64,000 bases of DNA from assembly GCF_031877795.1 (NCBI RefSeq), contig NC_133948.1:11206948-11270947 (forward strand), in the 5' to 3' direction. Numbering within the stretch: the stretch's first letter is position 1; each line of letters begins with the position of its first letter. This document shows positions 1-16,251 of the stretch, in pieces. Under the pieces are notes generated by a model. The model ran no database searches. It was not told where the DNA came from and saw only the letters and a program-made list of their open reading frames with translations. The position numbers were made by a program, and so were the translations under genes. The stretch comes from Strix aluco (taxonomy: Eukaryota > Chordata > Aves > Strigiformes > Strigidae).

Positions 1-3000
1 GCTGCCAATGTCACTTTCTATTCAATCGTTATCAGAACTAAAGCTCCCTGATCAACACTTCACACTGTACAAGTATAGGCTCAATATTTTGATTAAAATC
101 TACACCTTGTGGGTCAGATGCATTTCAATGTTTAACACAGCATTACTAAGTTTCCTTGGCTTAAGAAGAGCACAATGCTTGTTGTCTAGTGAAAGAAGTA
201 GTCTAATTTCCTAATTAAGAAAGTTCTACTAGCGCACATTTTGGCCTACTTGTCTCAACTTTCCTTTGAAGAAGAAAAAAGTTAACTGTAACCTAATTGT
301 AACAAGCTCAAGAGAAATACTGTAAGTCAGTTATATAATTATGGTGAATGGACATTTATTTCACAACATTTCAGTGACAGGTTAACTCTGTACTAGCAAA
401 CATACATGTATATGATTGATATATCATGAACAAATAAACGACTTAATACTAAAATGCTGACATGGGCCTAGAAAAAGCCATCATTAGTATAAAAACTTTG
501 CTATAATAATATAGTGAAGGTCTTGATAAAAAAAAAATCTTCAGATTCCATAACACTCATGTTAACTCTGGAGATTAACTCTAGGACTACTACTGTCTTC
601 AAAATGGTTTATGATGCTTGTTACAGTATTTGTAATATATTTAAGAACCATTTTTTAAACACATAGCAGATGTAAGTCTAGTGGCTGCTGGTGGTCTCCT
701 GTTTTCTGGTTCCTTATGCCATTTCATTCCATTTCATAAGTGAATTTGGAATTTGTTGTTCACATGCTGAATCAACCTTCAAACAATTCACTAATTTTTA
801 AGGGAATTACACACCATTAGTTCATCTACTGCCTATGCTGAATATAAAGAAGGCTACTTTGGATCCAAACAAGAAGTACCCAACTTCCAAGGCATAAGCT
901 CCTTTAAGGTAAAACATACCAGGTCTTAGTTTACTGGGCACTGCTCACATGCTGGTTAGAGCATGCCAGTTTAAAACAAGGCTACATTAGCATATTATAG
1001 ATAACAGGCTGGCTATAGAACTACAGGTTGTTAAATGCTGAGCAACTTTAAGGTAGACTTTGCCGCTCTCTATCATACTAACAGTGCCAAAGAATCTCTG
1101 CTCTTACAAAATTCATCACCTTCTTAAAGTGCTACCCTGTGTAACCTTCAAACACAGGACCACCCTCCTAGTTTTCCCACAGAAAAGCAGGCTTGAAGAA
1201 CAGCAGTACATTGCCTGTAATGCAGAGTTCTATAGGCAATAAATACAGGACGCTGTATTCCTGCCCTTCATATTCCTTCCTCTAGAGCACCAGAAAGGAA
1301 GGAAATTGCTTCTTGGCTAGAAGACCACAAGTAAAGAAACAGATCTGGCTCCCTGGTGGTTTGGGTTTTTTTTTTTTTCCAAATGCAGTATCCAGGAAAA
1401 TACTACACACATTAGTAGTAAAGTTAGTTAGTTGTGGTGAGAAAATGCAGACTTCAATTATTTCATTAAAAACATTAAATCTGAACTGCCAAGGTAACTA
1501 ACTCAACTGACAACAGTATATGTAAATCTTAGAAATATATATATATTTATCATAAGCTTTACTGATTGTTCAGTACTGGTGCCACACGATGCCCGAAGTT
1601 ATATTTAATCCAACTGTATGCTTTGAGATAGTAGCTATACTTAAAACTTTTATTTTAGCCTATAAACAGATGACTATTTATTATTTTAGAGAATAAAAGT
1701 AGAGTATATAATGCAGTAGGACCAAGTCAACATTTAGATATTAGTCACTTCAATAATATCAATATGAATGCTAAATAATTTTAGCCCAGCAAGGTCCAAA
1801 TTGCAATACATGCTGTATTAACTAGTACTCTTACAGGAACATTGTAGCTGCCCTTAAACTGTCACATTTTAAATACTATTTAAAACTTAAACACTCTATC
1901 ATTATCCAACCAAACAGATCTTGTTCCAGATTGTCAGTAGAACATTCAGTTGTTTTACAAGTATACCTTCCTTACAAAACAACCTTCTCTGTAACAGGCT
2001 ATGAATCTGTATCTTTTCTTAAAGAAAACTTCTGACAGTTCATGTAAACAATAGTGTGCAACAGAAAAACTGGACTTGGATGCAGAGAGCTTGTCCCCTT
2101 TTCAAGCTGAACCCAGGAGAACGACACCCCTCCACTTAAAAGGAAGTCAAGCAGATTACTACGCAATAGCTTTATTTACTCCAGATGGTATTCTCTTCCT
2201 TTTAAGTACTGTCTGTGTGCTGACCACACAAAGCTAGAGCCAGAAAACAGATATATTGCTCTCATATTGTTTTATCAGTTTAAATGAGATTGCACAATCA
2301 GGCACTGCGTAATTATACTAACAATGTGTTCTACCTGTACAAGCTGAACTGCAATTTAGAGTACACCTATACTAAGGTGGAGTACTGTCAAATACTATTA
2401 TTCTGAAAGAACACCATTAACTTTCTTCCAAAACATTCCCCTAACCTGTTCTTTCTCTATCACTAGCTACTTTCAGTGCTCTTACAAAATAGAAGCTTCA
2501 AATGGTCCCGATTATTTACTGACATCTAGAACCCTGACAAAGTTGGGATTAAATACATCATCAGGTCCCAGTAGGTGTTAGGCAATCTGAAGGAAGATCA
2601 TGAAAACGTGACTTTTTTCTTTGAGTGGTACATGTGACAAAAAAGTATTGCTATAATGAGGTTGCTAAAGTTCCCTATGCATGGATAGATATGGAGGAGC
2701 TGTAATCACTGATTTTGATGAAAATGTAGACCAGTTCCCAGAATTCTGCTTCTGAAACCTCCTGAGAAGCCAGTGTGGCTAAGGTGCACTTGCAAAGAAA
2801 AAGACTACCATAGGAAGACAAAATATGCCAGTGGTGGGAGACACAAAGACAGGAGTCAGTAAGTGATTAGAATTCAGTGGAAAAGACTCTCTCAAACAGA
2901 ACTTCATCAATTTGAAGGTTCAAAATAATTCAAACCTCTATGTTGGTCAGAGAATTAATCCTACTGATGTGCTAGAGTAAGTAAAATGATGGGAGTAGCT

Positions 3001-4464
3001 AGGTCACTAAAGAGCAAGTCAGAAAGATCTGAGAGGGCCATCCTTCCAAGTTCTACTACCCTGCACCAAAGCAAGTTCCCTGAAGTAATCTGGTGACACA
3101 TCAATAACATAACAAAATCAATCGCTTGCCTTGCTTTGTTTTCGGAAGCATGAGTAGTGCTGGCAGGAATCTTCTGTACAGTGCAGTTGGCAGTGAATTT
3201 ACACTTTGCTCTATGATAATTTTCATACACTGTTCACAAATAACAAGCTGCTAGATTTCATAACTCAAGGAAAATCAAGTGATACATATTTAACTTAACC
3301 CCGTAAGAGTAATTACCTGTAGAGGTTTTATAACACTGGAGGAAAAACACTTAGGGCAACTCTTACAAATAACTGGAAGTCACAAATATAACCTTTCAAA
3401 TTTCAGTCAGAAGTATTAGCTATAGGTAACAGCTTTAACTTGCAAAGTAACTGAGCAAAAGCAACAGGAAAAGTTCAAAAGTATTTTTAAAACCACTGTT
3501 AATTTACTTGCTAAAATGCTGTTGCTTCCTTTGCTTCTTTCCTTGCATTTGCTCCTTGAAGTACTGTAGCACACTCAAGTTTCATCTTGGAGACTACCAC
3601 TTCTTCCAGGTGAAACATTTTTGAACTGAGTTAACTAGCCTTCAGTATAATCCAAATATAAAATTAACAGTCTCAGCATTCTGGATATAGCTTTAAAAAC
3701 GTCTTTCATCATTTATGCCAGTTAAATTAGAATTGTGATATGAATTCTTTACTATTTAAAGAATAAAGCTCTAAAGTCTTAAAGACGTGCCTAATAAAAA
3801 TAAAATTAAAAATGCTTTGGCAAGCACAGGAACTTATTAAAGGTTCAACATCTTTAGAGGATACACTACAGTCTTTCATCTAACCCCCACAATCCCGCTT
3901 TAGGTCTTAAGGTTTCTCAAATTCCACTTTTGAAAGCCAAAGTAAAAGGGACTAGAGTACTTTCTGGCCAGATTGCAGCTCTCAGCACCAGACACTCAAG
4001 TGCACGTCACACTACAGACTACGTTTATCAGCAATCCTTACCTTTCTCTGAAGAATGCTACTGCCAGTTCTCAACCTGGAATACTGCAGTGATTAATGAA
4101 ACATCTCTTTCCTTCCCCAAGATTAGGTGGACAAGCAGTCATCCTCTCACTAGCACTTACTTCCACAGCAGCATGTATACACTCCACTACCCTTGTAACA
4201 TATTTGCGCTGCTGAACAGGCAAGAACAGAGGGTAAATACAGGTCCTGAAGTAACTTGGTCACTTTTCTCAGAGGAAGTGGTAGAGATGAAGCAATTTTT
4301 GTAGATCTTTCTTCAGAATATAGCCTAACTTCTTCTTAGTCCCTTGACATAGATAAGCAGGCTCCATATGAACCCATCCACACCAACTTTGCCACTAGCA
4401 ATTCTTAGTTTCTTACTTTACAAAAGAATTGAAAACCATAAGACTTTTGAGAGGAAAAACTTAC
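1..4464 (-). other. CRKL intron 2 (partial); no exon found
   Basis: AT-rich sequence downstream of CRKL exon 2. I searched the minus strand for the conserved end of the protein (GDIVKVTRMN, WEGEVNGRKG, FPFTHVKIFD) and did not see it. The longest open frame here, on the plus strand at 3930-4304, has no recognisable domain. There are short A and T runs only (for example at 528 and 1369). The stretch is inferred to be intronic, with the last exon further left. Confidence 0.7.
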
Positions 4465-8917
<4,453 letters not shown>

Positions 8918-9308
8918 CTAGGAGGAAGCGGCTAGTACCCAGCCCAGAAGATAGGAAGCCCAGGGAAAGGGGGATAAGGGAGTAGGAAGCTCCGTGCCTC
9001 TGGAGGCGAAGGACGGAGGAGCGGCTAGGGTGGGGCTGGCCAGACGCGGCGGTCAGGGCCCCCGAGTCTCCCTCAGCGGCGGGGTGTGCAGGGCATCCTT
9101 CCCGCCTCTCTCTCAGGCCTGCGGCGGGCCCGGCTGGGCGGGTGGCGAAGAGCAGCGGCGGCTGACAAGGACAGGCGGCCCGGGAAGGCGGCGAGGGTAG
9201 CCTGCTACGGTGCCTCAGCGCCGGGCGCGGGCGGGGGGGACAGGGGAGGCAGAAGCGCCAGGCTCCCGCTTTCTCCTACGGGTTCCCTCCCCTCTCGGAG
9301 CCGAGCTC

Positions 9309-9320
9309 CAAAATGGCGGC
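9309..9320 (+). promoter_or_regulatory. YY1-type site
   Basis: CAAAATGGCGGC fits the YY1 consensus AAnATGGCGGC, which in vertebrate CpG promoters lies at or just downstream of the start site. It is 520 bases upstream of the CRKL ATG. If it marks the start region, the CRKL leader would be about 0.5 kb unless spliced. Confidence 0.5.
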
Positions 9321-9730
9321 GGCGCCGGGCGGTAGGAGTTCTCCGGAGACACCGCCCCGCGCAGGCGCGCTGCGGCTCGCGCCGGGGGGGGGGAACGCGG
9401 GGCTGCGCGGGGGAGGGGTGGGCGAAGGGAGCGCGGGACCGTGCCCGCCTCGGAGAGCGGGCGGCGGCGGGACGGAGCGGGGGGCTCGGCGCCCCAGCCC
9501 CGCCAGAACGGAGGGAGGGCTCTCCTTCCCCCGCCCCTCCGGGCTGGAGTCATTCAAACCTTCCCCCGCGCAGCGGAGCACCCCCGGTGAGGGGGTGAAC
9601 GGGCGCGAACGGCCCCGGTGGTGCGTTGAATGAGGTGGGTGTGAGGCCCCCGCGCGTCCCGCAGCCCCTCAGCGGGGCGGCCCTCCCCACGCACCGCCTC
9701 CCTGGCGTGCGGCCGGCGCGCTTTACCACA

Positions 9731-12700
9731 CCTCACTCCCCAAAAACTGCCCATTCCTTGGGCTAAAGACATCGGGGGGGGGGGGGACCTGCCGATATAC
9801 CTTGGCCATCTCCCCACCCCTCTCAGCACAGCCGCCCTCCTGGGTGCTGCCCAGCCCCTGGCTTTCCCTGCTTTGCCATGGCACCCCGCGGCACGCCAGC
9901 TTCCCTTCCCTCCAGGGTGCCTCCTGCCCGGGCTGCCGTGGGCCTCCCTCCCCTCCACACCTCCTAGTTCAGTGGGATGTTCTGCACCCTGACCACAGGT
10001 GGTTTGGAGACAGAGATCACCTTCCCCGAGGTTATGTTGATTTCATTAGCTGATTATTTTGTTAAGGAACAAAGTAGACTGCTGTGATAATCTCCTCTCG
10101 TCTCGAGAGAACTTCCAATATGCTCTAAGAGATGGTTTCCTGTCTCTTTATAGCCTTGTTCCCAGATAACCGGGTCAAAGCCCTGTCTTGAGGCGCAGGC
10201 GGGAGGGAAGATGGTGTTGCAGCTGCCGAAGAGGAAGGAAACCCCGGAAAGGACTCAGCAGGCCTCTGGGGCAGGGGCTGGGCGCTTGCCCATGGCACAT
10301 TGGTGCAGTGTGAGCCGTTTAAATTTTAGAGGGAGGTTGGTGTGCGGTGACCTCAGCCAAGCAGCGTGGGCCTGTGCATGGTCTGACTCACGTTTAGGAG
10401 GGCTGGCAGGGGCCATCAGCGTGTCCAGCTGCAATAGGCAAGGGTGCAACAAAATAACCGTACTAATTCCCCAGAAGCACTAGAAACCTTTGAAAGTAGT
10501 GTGACTTTAGCTCAGTCTCATGACTTTGTTTAATTTGTGCTTTTGATTTCATTTTTTTTTGTTTTGGTTTGGGGCTGGCAATCTGAAATGAAGTAGTACT
10601 TGAAAGCAAACAACAGTTAAAATGGAGACATAGATTTAAGATGACTGTCTTGAAGTACCTAACTGGACTGTTGTGCCGTCTTATTCCAGCTTTGCTGTTT
10701 TTCTTTCATGCTCTGCCTTTTCTGAAAGCTCAGTCACAACGTGGTCATTTTTTCTCTCTTTGTTCTTCTTCCTACATTGGCAACTAGTGCCAGCTGAGGT
10801 GTTTGGGTTGGAACATATGGGCTGTCTCTGTAGACATTTAGCAGAGTTCAAATGATCTAAAATGGAAGAATCATCCACTGTCATTCTTATGTTTTAGACA
10901 AAAGCATCCAGGAGAGTCTCATAACATCACTAACACAAAAGGATCTTAAAGCAGGCCCTGAATACACGTACAGGTATCACTTTAGCAGCTGCTGAAATAC
11001 AGCCATCTCCTGAGTGGAAAACAACAGCTGTTTAGTCATGTACAGCAATACTAGCAAAACAGTAGACCCAGAGATGAATAACACCATCTGAAAATTCACA
11101 TCTGTGCAAAAATATTTCATCCATTGCTAGTGCTACTGGTTTAAGTGCTTGTATCTGCCAATAAGAGTCAGCTTTGAACACATGTAGATAGGCTACAATA
11201 GATTATGAAGGTGTTCTCTTGTCATTTGAACAGGTTTGGATAGTTTTCTGTTTGGCCAAAATATAGATTAAAAAATAGTACTTGGACTTACAATAACATG
11301 CTAAATAATGTTTAAAAATAATTACAAAAGCCACAGGTTAGCAGCAAAATTAGTAACACATAGTATATAAAAAGGAAATAAAAATTCCTATTCCTGCATT
11401 TTATTGAATTATTATTTTTGTCATAATATAAATCGAATGTAATATGTCTAATACATAGTGATTCTGCCTCCATTTCTTATGGATAATACTAAAATCTCAA
11501 AAGAGTTGAAACATGTCAGGAATAAACAGTATTTCATTATAAAGCAGTTTTTGTGCAGTACTGCATGGGGCAGCAGAACCAGCACACCCACCTTCCCATC
11601 CAGGGAGGATTCGAAGGCATGGAGAGGTTTTCGGTTTGGAAGCAACTGCCACAATTAGCTGTTCTGAACTTGTATTCATGCAGGCTGTGTGCATCCTTCA
11701 AGTAATTCCCTCCCTCAGTTTCAATAACTGTGGTTGAACTAGGCCAGATCTTCTAGGTAAAAGATCCCATGTTCTAGTTACATATGAGAAAAAGGTGACT
11801 TGTTCAAGATCATTTATGTTACTGGACAAGACTGGGCTTCAACTCCCTAGACTACGGACAACCATCTCAGGTGTATGACATCCCTACAAGCGCATTTGGT
11901 TTAGGAAGAATGGAGAAATGTATGGTACCACTTTACCTTTTTCTTACATATATTTATGCTCTTTGTCTTACCTGTTGGCAGCTTCCACCCTCAGAGCATG
12001 GCCAAAGAGTTGTAGCACAATGGAGGAGGTGGGGAGCTCTTAAAGTGCATCAGCTGCTGATGAAATAAAAACTCAGTTGGCAGAATATTCCCTCAAGAAG
12101 GTGCCGTCCCTCTTTCCCTGTGCCCAGCTGCTCCTTCTTCCTTTTGCCAGAAGCTTCTGACCCCATCAGTTGGGCTGAATGCCAAATAAATTGTACATGT
12201 GGCTGGTCTCTTAAGTAAGGAGAAGTAAATTTCTGTCAAGCGTATACAATGAGAATCCTTATTTGTTTCAAATCAAGTACTGGGTAAGCTTCCAATGCAA
12301 AATTAACCACCCTAATTTAAACCATGAGGAAATGGGGAAGGCTATGTTGGATTTGGAGATAGGCAGCTGGAAAAGAAATACAGTAGTGAAAGCAGTCATG
12401 AAACAAAAACTGAAGCAATCACAATCACTTCTCCAAATGTGGAGGCTTGAAATACTTCAGGATACAAGTCCACTAATTACAAATCTAGCAAATATGCCTA
12501 TACAGCTTTACCTCTGTGCTGGCAGGAAATAGGAAAATAGATTATCAAGAAACCTAGTTGTTATTCTTCTGGACTTCCTAATGTATCAGCGGTTTAAGTG
12601 TTGGTATTTTGATCACTTATTTCTGGAAGAGTTGTTTGGCTATTCTCTTACAGACCAGAAATAACCTAAAGCTTTCTTAGTTCATTGTCCATCTGTCCAC

Positions 12701-15116
12701 AATGCCTTGTGCTATACTCTCTCTGGGGAATTGCTGTAAAAAATGAATGCTTTTTACTCTAAGATATAAGACATATTTAGGAGATCATAGAATTTATAGA
12801 TTAAAAAAAATGGAGTCAACCTAAAATCCCTATGAGTAAATGTTTTTCTTGAGATAACACGTTTAAGTGGGCTGTTGAAGGCTGAGTTCCTGAAGCATCA
12901 CTCTTCATAGGAAAACTGATCAATAATAATTATAGCTCTGCGTATCAATCTGTAATCTCTCCTGGAATTTCTTTATATAGGCAACTGTAGTAAACAGGAA
13001 GAACAAAGTGCTTTATATCTGCTGAGTTAGATAGAATTGCCAATTTTAAAGCAAACCAATTTTATTATTGTTTAGCATATATGTTAGTTTTAAAAGGTAC
13101 ATGCTGGACTAAAATGAGCTACTGCTAAATGATTAGGATGGTATGAGCTAAGCTAAACTCTGTTTTTTTACCTAACCAAAATACATGCAAGTAAGATAGT
13201 GCATACCATAAATTTTAACAGTCACATTACACTGGGTGAAAGCAACAGAAAGTTTTGTTTATATCAAATCAAAATACATAATATCTGCCCTTAGGTTTAG
13301 TCCATGTAATTTAGGGGTATTCTACCAGTAACTAAAAAACCCATAAAAAATAATGCAGCACTTCTCTCTAAAGTAGATGATCTACTTTAAGGAAAAGTAA
13401 TTTCCTTGTAACTGCAAACTGATTTGCTTGGCACAGCATCCAACTGCAACATTTGATAAATAATCCAGCCACAAACTTGCATATATTAATACATGGAAAA
13501 ACGGATCACCTGACTATGTAAAAATCAGTATTCAAACACAGGAGTGATAGGGTAGAAGCTGGACACCACCACCCCCCCCCACCCCCCCCCCTCCATGAGT
13601 TTTCTCAAGATGTTTCTTTAGCTTAATAATTACTCATGGATGTCTTATATTCTCCTATGTAATCTAAGAATTAGCCTATCAGTTTCGTTATTCGTAATAG
13701 TAAGTAATACCCTCTAGTGGTATACACAGGAAAAGAAGCCAAAGAATGATTATTTTTTTTATCGTGAAAGAAGCTAAATAACATTTTCACTTCTATAACA
13801 GGGTATCAGAGATCTGTTGAGAAGTGCTAGTTAAAATGGAAAATGCACTGCAAGCATTAGACTTGAGTTAGATATCTGGGTTTAGTTAGAACAGCTGGGT
13901 CTAGAATATGACCTGGACCACTAGAAGTCTTGAATCACTTGTTGTTAGCAGACAGAACAAATTGCCACTGCAACACTTGCAGTCTGGAAGTAGTTCTAGT
14001 GATGTCCAGGGCAGAGAGAGCTGTCCTTACATCTGACAGATACAATTAATTCCTACACGTTAATTCTGCAGGCAAAATAGGAATACTCGTCAGCCTCCTA
14101 TATTGGTGTGTAATACAGTCTGTATTTCCAGACTCCATGTGCAGTTCCGAGTTCATTATCAAAAAAAGATTTTCTGAAGAAACTCATAATCAGGGTTTCC
14201 TGCAGTTACCAGGTCTTTTGTTTTATTTGCCAGTTGGCAAAGGTTCAGAGATTGAGGTGAAAACTGACAGTGCTGGAAAAAAAAAATCCAACAAATGCCC
14301 CTCTTACCAAGAAAAAGCTGTTGAGTTTATTAAAAGAAGCATGCAAATACTCTTGAATCTTTTTCAGAAGCCCAGTCTACTAGAGTCATCTAGGTCCATT
14401 TTGAAATCATCTTTGTTTCCATAAACAAAACATTCCTAAGTAATGGTAATATCCAGGAATTTCTTCCATGTCTCTGAAGTAGCATCTCAATGTGCACTAT
14501 TTGTCACAATGTGATGACACGTGACTAGTATTGGATCATTCTGATTGTTACTTTGGTTTTGCCCTTCTCCTGCAACCCCATTACTGCTACAAGATCCAAA
14601 AGCTTTTGGTAGTTTATCATCATTTTCTGGTGGCACTGATTACTTACTGCCCCTCCAAGAGGAAGGATCCTATACTATTCAGCTATCACACTGGTTCAGA
14701 CTTTAGATCAGCTTCTAAACTAGTGCTAAGCAAGTCGGTAGTCAGAAGCCAATTATTTTAAGGCCTCATGAAGGAAGGATTTACTATGCCTTATCTTTCT
14801 GAGCTGTAGTAATTCTGTATTATGTTCCTGGCATTAGTTCAGCTACTGCAGGGTCCTGGACCATTGTAATCTTAAATACCTGTAGTTAGCTCCTTATTAC
14901 TTTTTTTGTTATGCTATGGCAAACCAATCTCTGCTGTCTTTATCCTCTTCTAAAGCATATAATAAAAGAATGAAAAAAATTGCCCATCCCCCAAGCTGGT
15001 GTAACTTCACTGATACTAATATAGTACTATAGGATCTAATTAAGCTCACTAATTTTCAGATTCCATGGTTAATAAAACTGAGACAGTAGTTAAAAAGAAA
15101 AAAGTTCTGACAAGGA
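9731..15116. other. Intergenic region between CRKL promoter and KLHL22 3' end
   Basis: About 5.4 kb with no open frame or domain I can support on either strand. Contents: a run of 12 G (9775-9786) and a C-rich tract (13564-13594). A 90-codon frame at 10211-10483 opens in a GC-rich stretch but resembles nothing I know. Both flanking genes are on the minus strand, so this includes whatever distal CRKL promoter sequence exists. Confidence 0.6.
13564..13594. repeat. C-rich simple tract
   Basis: CACCACCAC followed by runs of 9 and 10 C split by a single A. A low-complexity tract, prone to i-motif or triplex structure and to sequencing or assembly error. Confidence 0.8.
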
Positions 15117-15122
15117 TTTATT
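15117..15122 (-). terminator. Candidate polyadenylation signal of KLHL22
   Basis: AATAAA on the minus strand about 750 bases after the stop codon, the nearest canonical hexamer. No transcript evidence. Confidence 0.4.
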
Positions 15123-15666
15123 AATTTATGCTTGTGAACAAATGTGTCTGACAGTTGAACCATGAGATTGCCATACTTTGTACAGAGAGTTTTTTCTAGA
15201 AATCTTCTTTCCACTGTGTTGAGAGAACTTGCAGTATAGAAGTTCAGGAGTGGGTGTCAGTTCACAGACTCTAACCCAGTTACAAAGATGGCTGCATGCC
15301 CAGATGAGACGAAGGTTCAGACTTTCTTGCTATCGTTCCTGTTTCTGTATGTTCAATCTTGCTGAAAAACCCATCAAGCTGTCTGACACCTGGCACAGGA
15401 GGGAGACACTAGGTGTTACCTTCCTGTGTTAAGCTGGCTAGGAAGTTCTATTACCAAAATGAAAAGGAAAAAAAAAATCTCAAAAAGCTATTTCAAGCTA
15501 AAAGCTGGAAGGAAAGAAGCTAGTCAAGCTGAGCCTTCTGTGCCTTTTTTTCTGTCCATGCTGAAGATTGAGAAGAGTCTCCTGCAAAGCGAAAGAACCT
15601 CTATACTTTAACTGGGGGAAAATGGCAGTTCTGTGGTTACTTGAAAAATGCTGCTTTCTGGCAGGT

Positions 15667-15761
15667 GGGCAGATACTGACTGTAAGTGGCATTTGTGCAG
15701 AACACTTGCAGATGGGCAGATACTGATTGTGAATGGCATTTTGTGCAGAACACTTATTTTT
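15667..15761. repeat. 47-bp tandem duplication in the KLHL22 3' UTR
   Basis: Two adjacent copies start at 15667 and 15714, each GGGCAGATACTGA, then TGGCATT and GTGCAGAACACTT. They differ at a handful of bases and by one indel, so the duplication is not new but not ancient. Confidence 0.8.
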
Positions 15762-15873
15762 CAAACCTTTAAATACTGATTTATGTATATAAGAAAGACA
15801 TATAAAATCTCTAAGTATTTTCTCCAAGCCTTAATTTCCTCATCCACTGGCAAAAAATAAATATTAAAGTTTT

Positions 15874-16251
15874 CTAATCTTCACTTGAATTGTCAAATTC
15901 CTCCCAGTCTGATACACTCATAACTTCCGATGGAAAGTCAAGGTGATACTTCACGCGGTCTGCATGCCATTCTGAGAACCATTTCTCTGTTTCCATTAAA
16001 ATAGCCCTGGGCAAAGTGAGGACGCAGGCAGCCATCCCAGAAATATCATCCTCCAGCTGTGGTCCTTCCTCCCAACAGTCTCTCTCTGCGTCGTAAATGT
16101 GGACATAGTCCATGCGGATTCCTCTGTTGTGGGATCTGCCTCCCAGGACATAGATCCTGTTGTCTAAGACCGCAATACCTGGCTCTCCATGTCCTGCAGG
16201 AAGTGGACATACATTTGTCCACTGATCAGTGCTTGGCCTATAGCAGGCAAC
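15874..16251 (-). CDS. KLHL22: KLHL22 coding exon 6 (last Kelch blade, C-terminal tail, stop)
   Basis: Acceptor TTTTCACAG, then VACYRPSTDQW, the last blade (IAVLDNRIYVLGGRSHN, then DYVHIYDAERDCWEEG) and the tail ending in a TAG stop at 15876-15874. Residues 514-638. The stretch between VLTLPRA and SEVMSVSD shows little resemblance to human and probably forms a disordered linker. Confidence 0.95.
   Translation of the reverse strand, partial: VACYRPSTDQWTNVCPLPAGHGEPGIAVLDNRIYVLGGRSHNRGIRMDYVHIYDAERDCWEEGPQLEDDISGMAACVLTLPRAILMETEKWFSEWHADRVKYHLDFPSEVMSVSDWEEFDNSSED

Larger units (their letters stand above)
15100..15873 (-). other. Probable KLHL22 3' UTR
   Basis: Sequence after the stop codon. 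The first AATAAA on the minus strand is at 15122-15117, giving a 3' UTR of roughly 770 bases. It includes a 47-bp tandem duplication (15667-15761). The extent is inferred from the signal only. Confidence 0.45.

Noticed and set aside
3930-4304. 124-codon plus-strand open frame in CRKL intron 2
   Set aside because: No recognisable domain, no splice context, and it is antisense to an intron in AT-rich DNA. Length is compatible with chance.
10211-10483. 90-codon open frame (MVLQLPKRKETPE) in a GC-rich stretch upstream of CRKL
   Set aside because: It has a fair start context, but a similar-length frame runs on the opposite strand and the product is unrecognisable; no supporting splice or polyadenylation signals.
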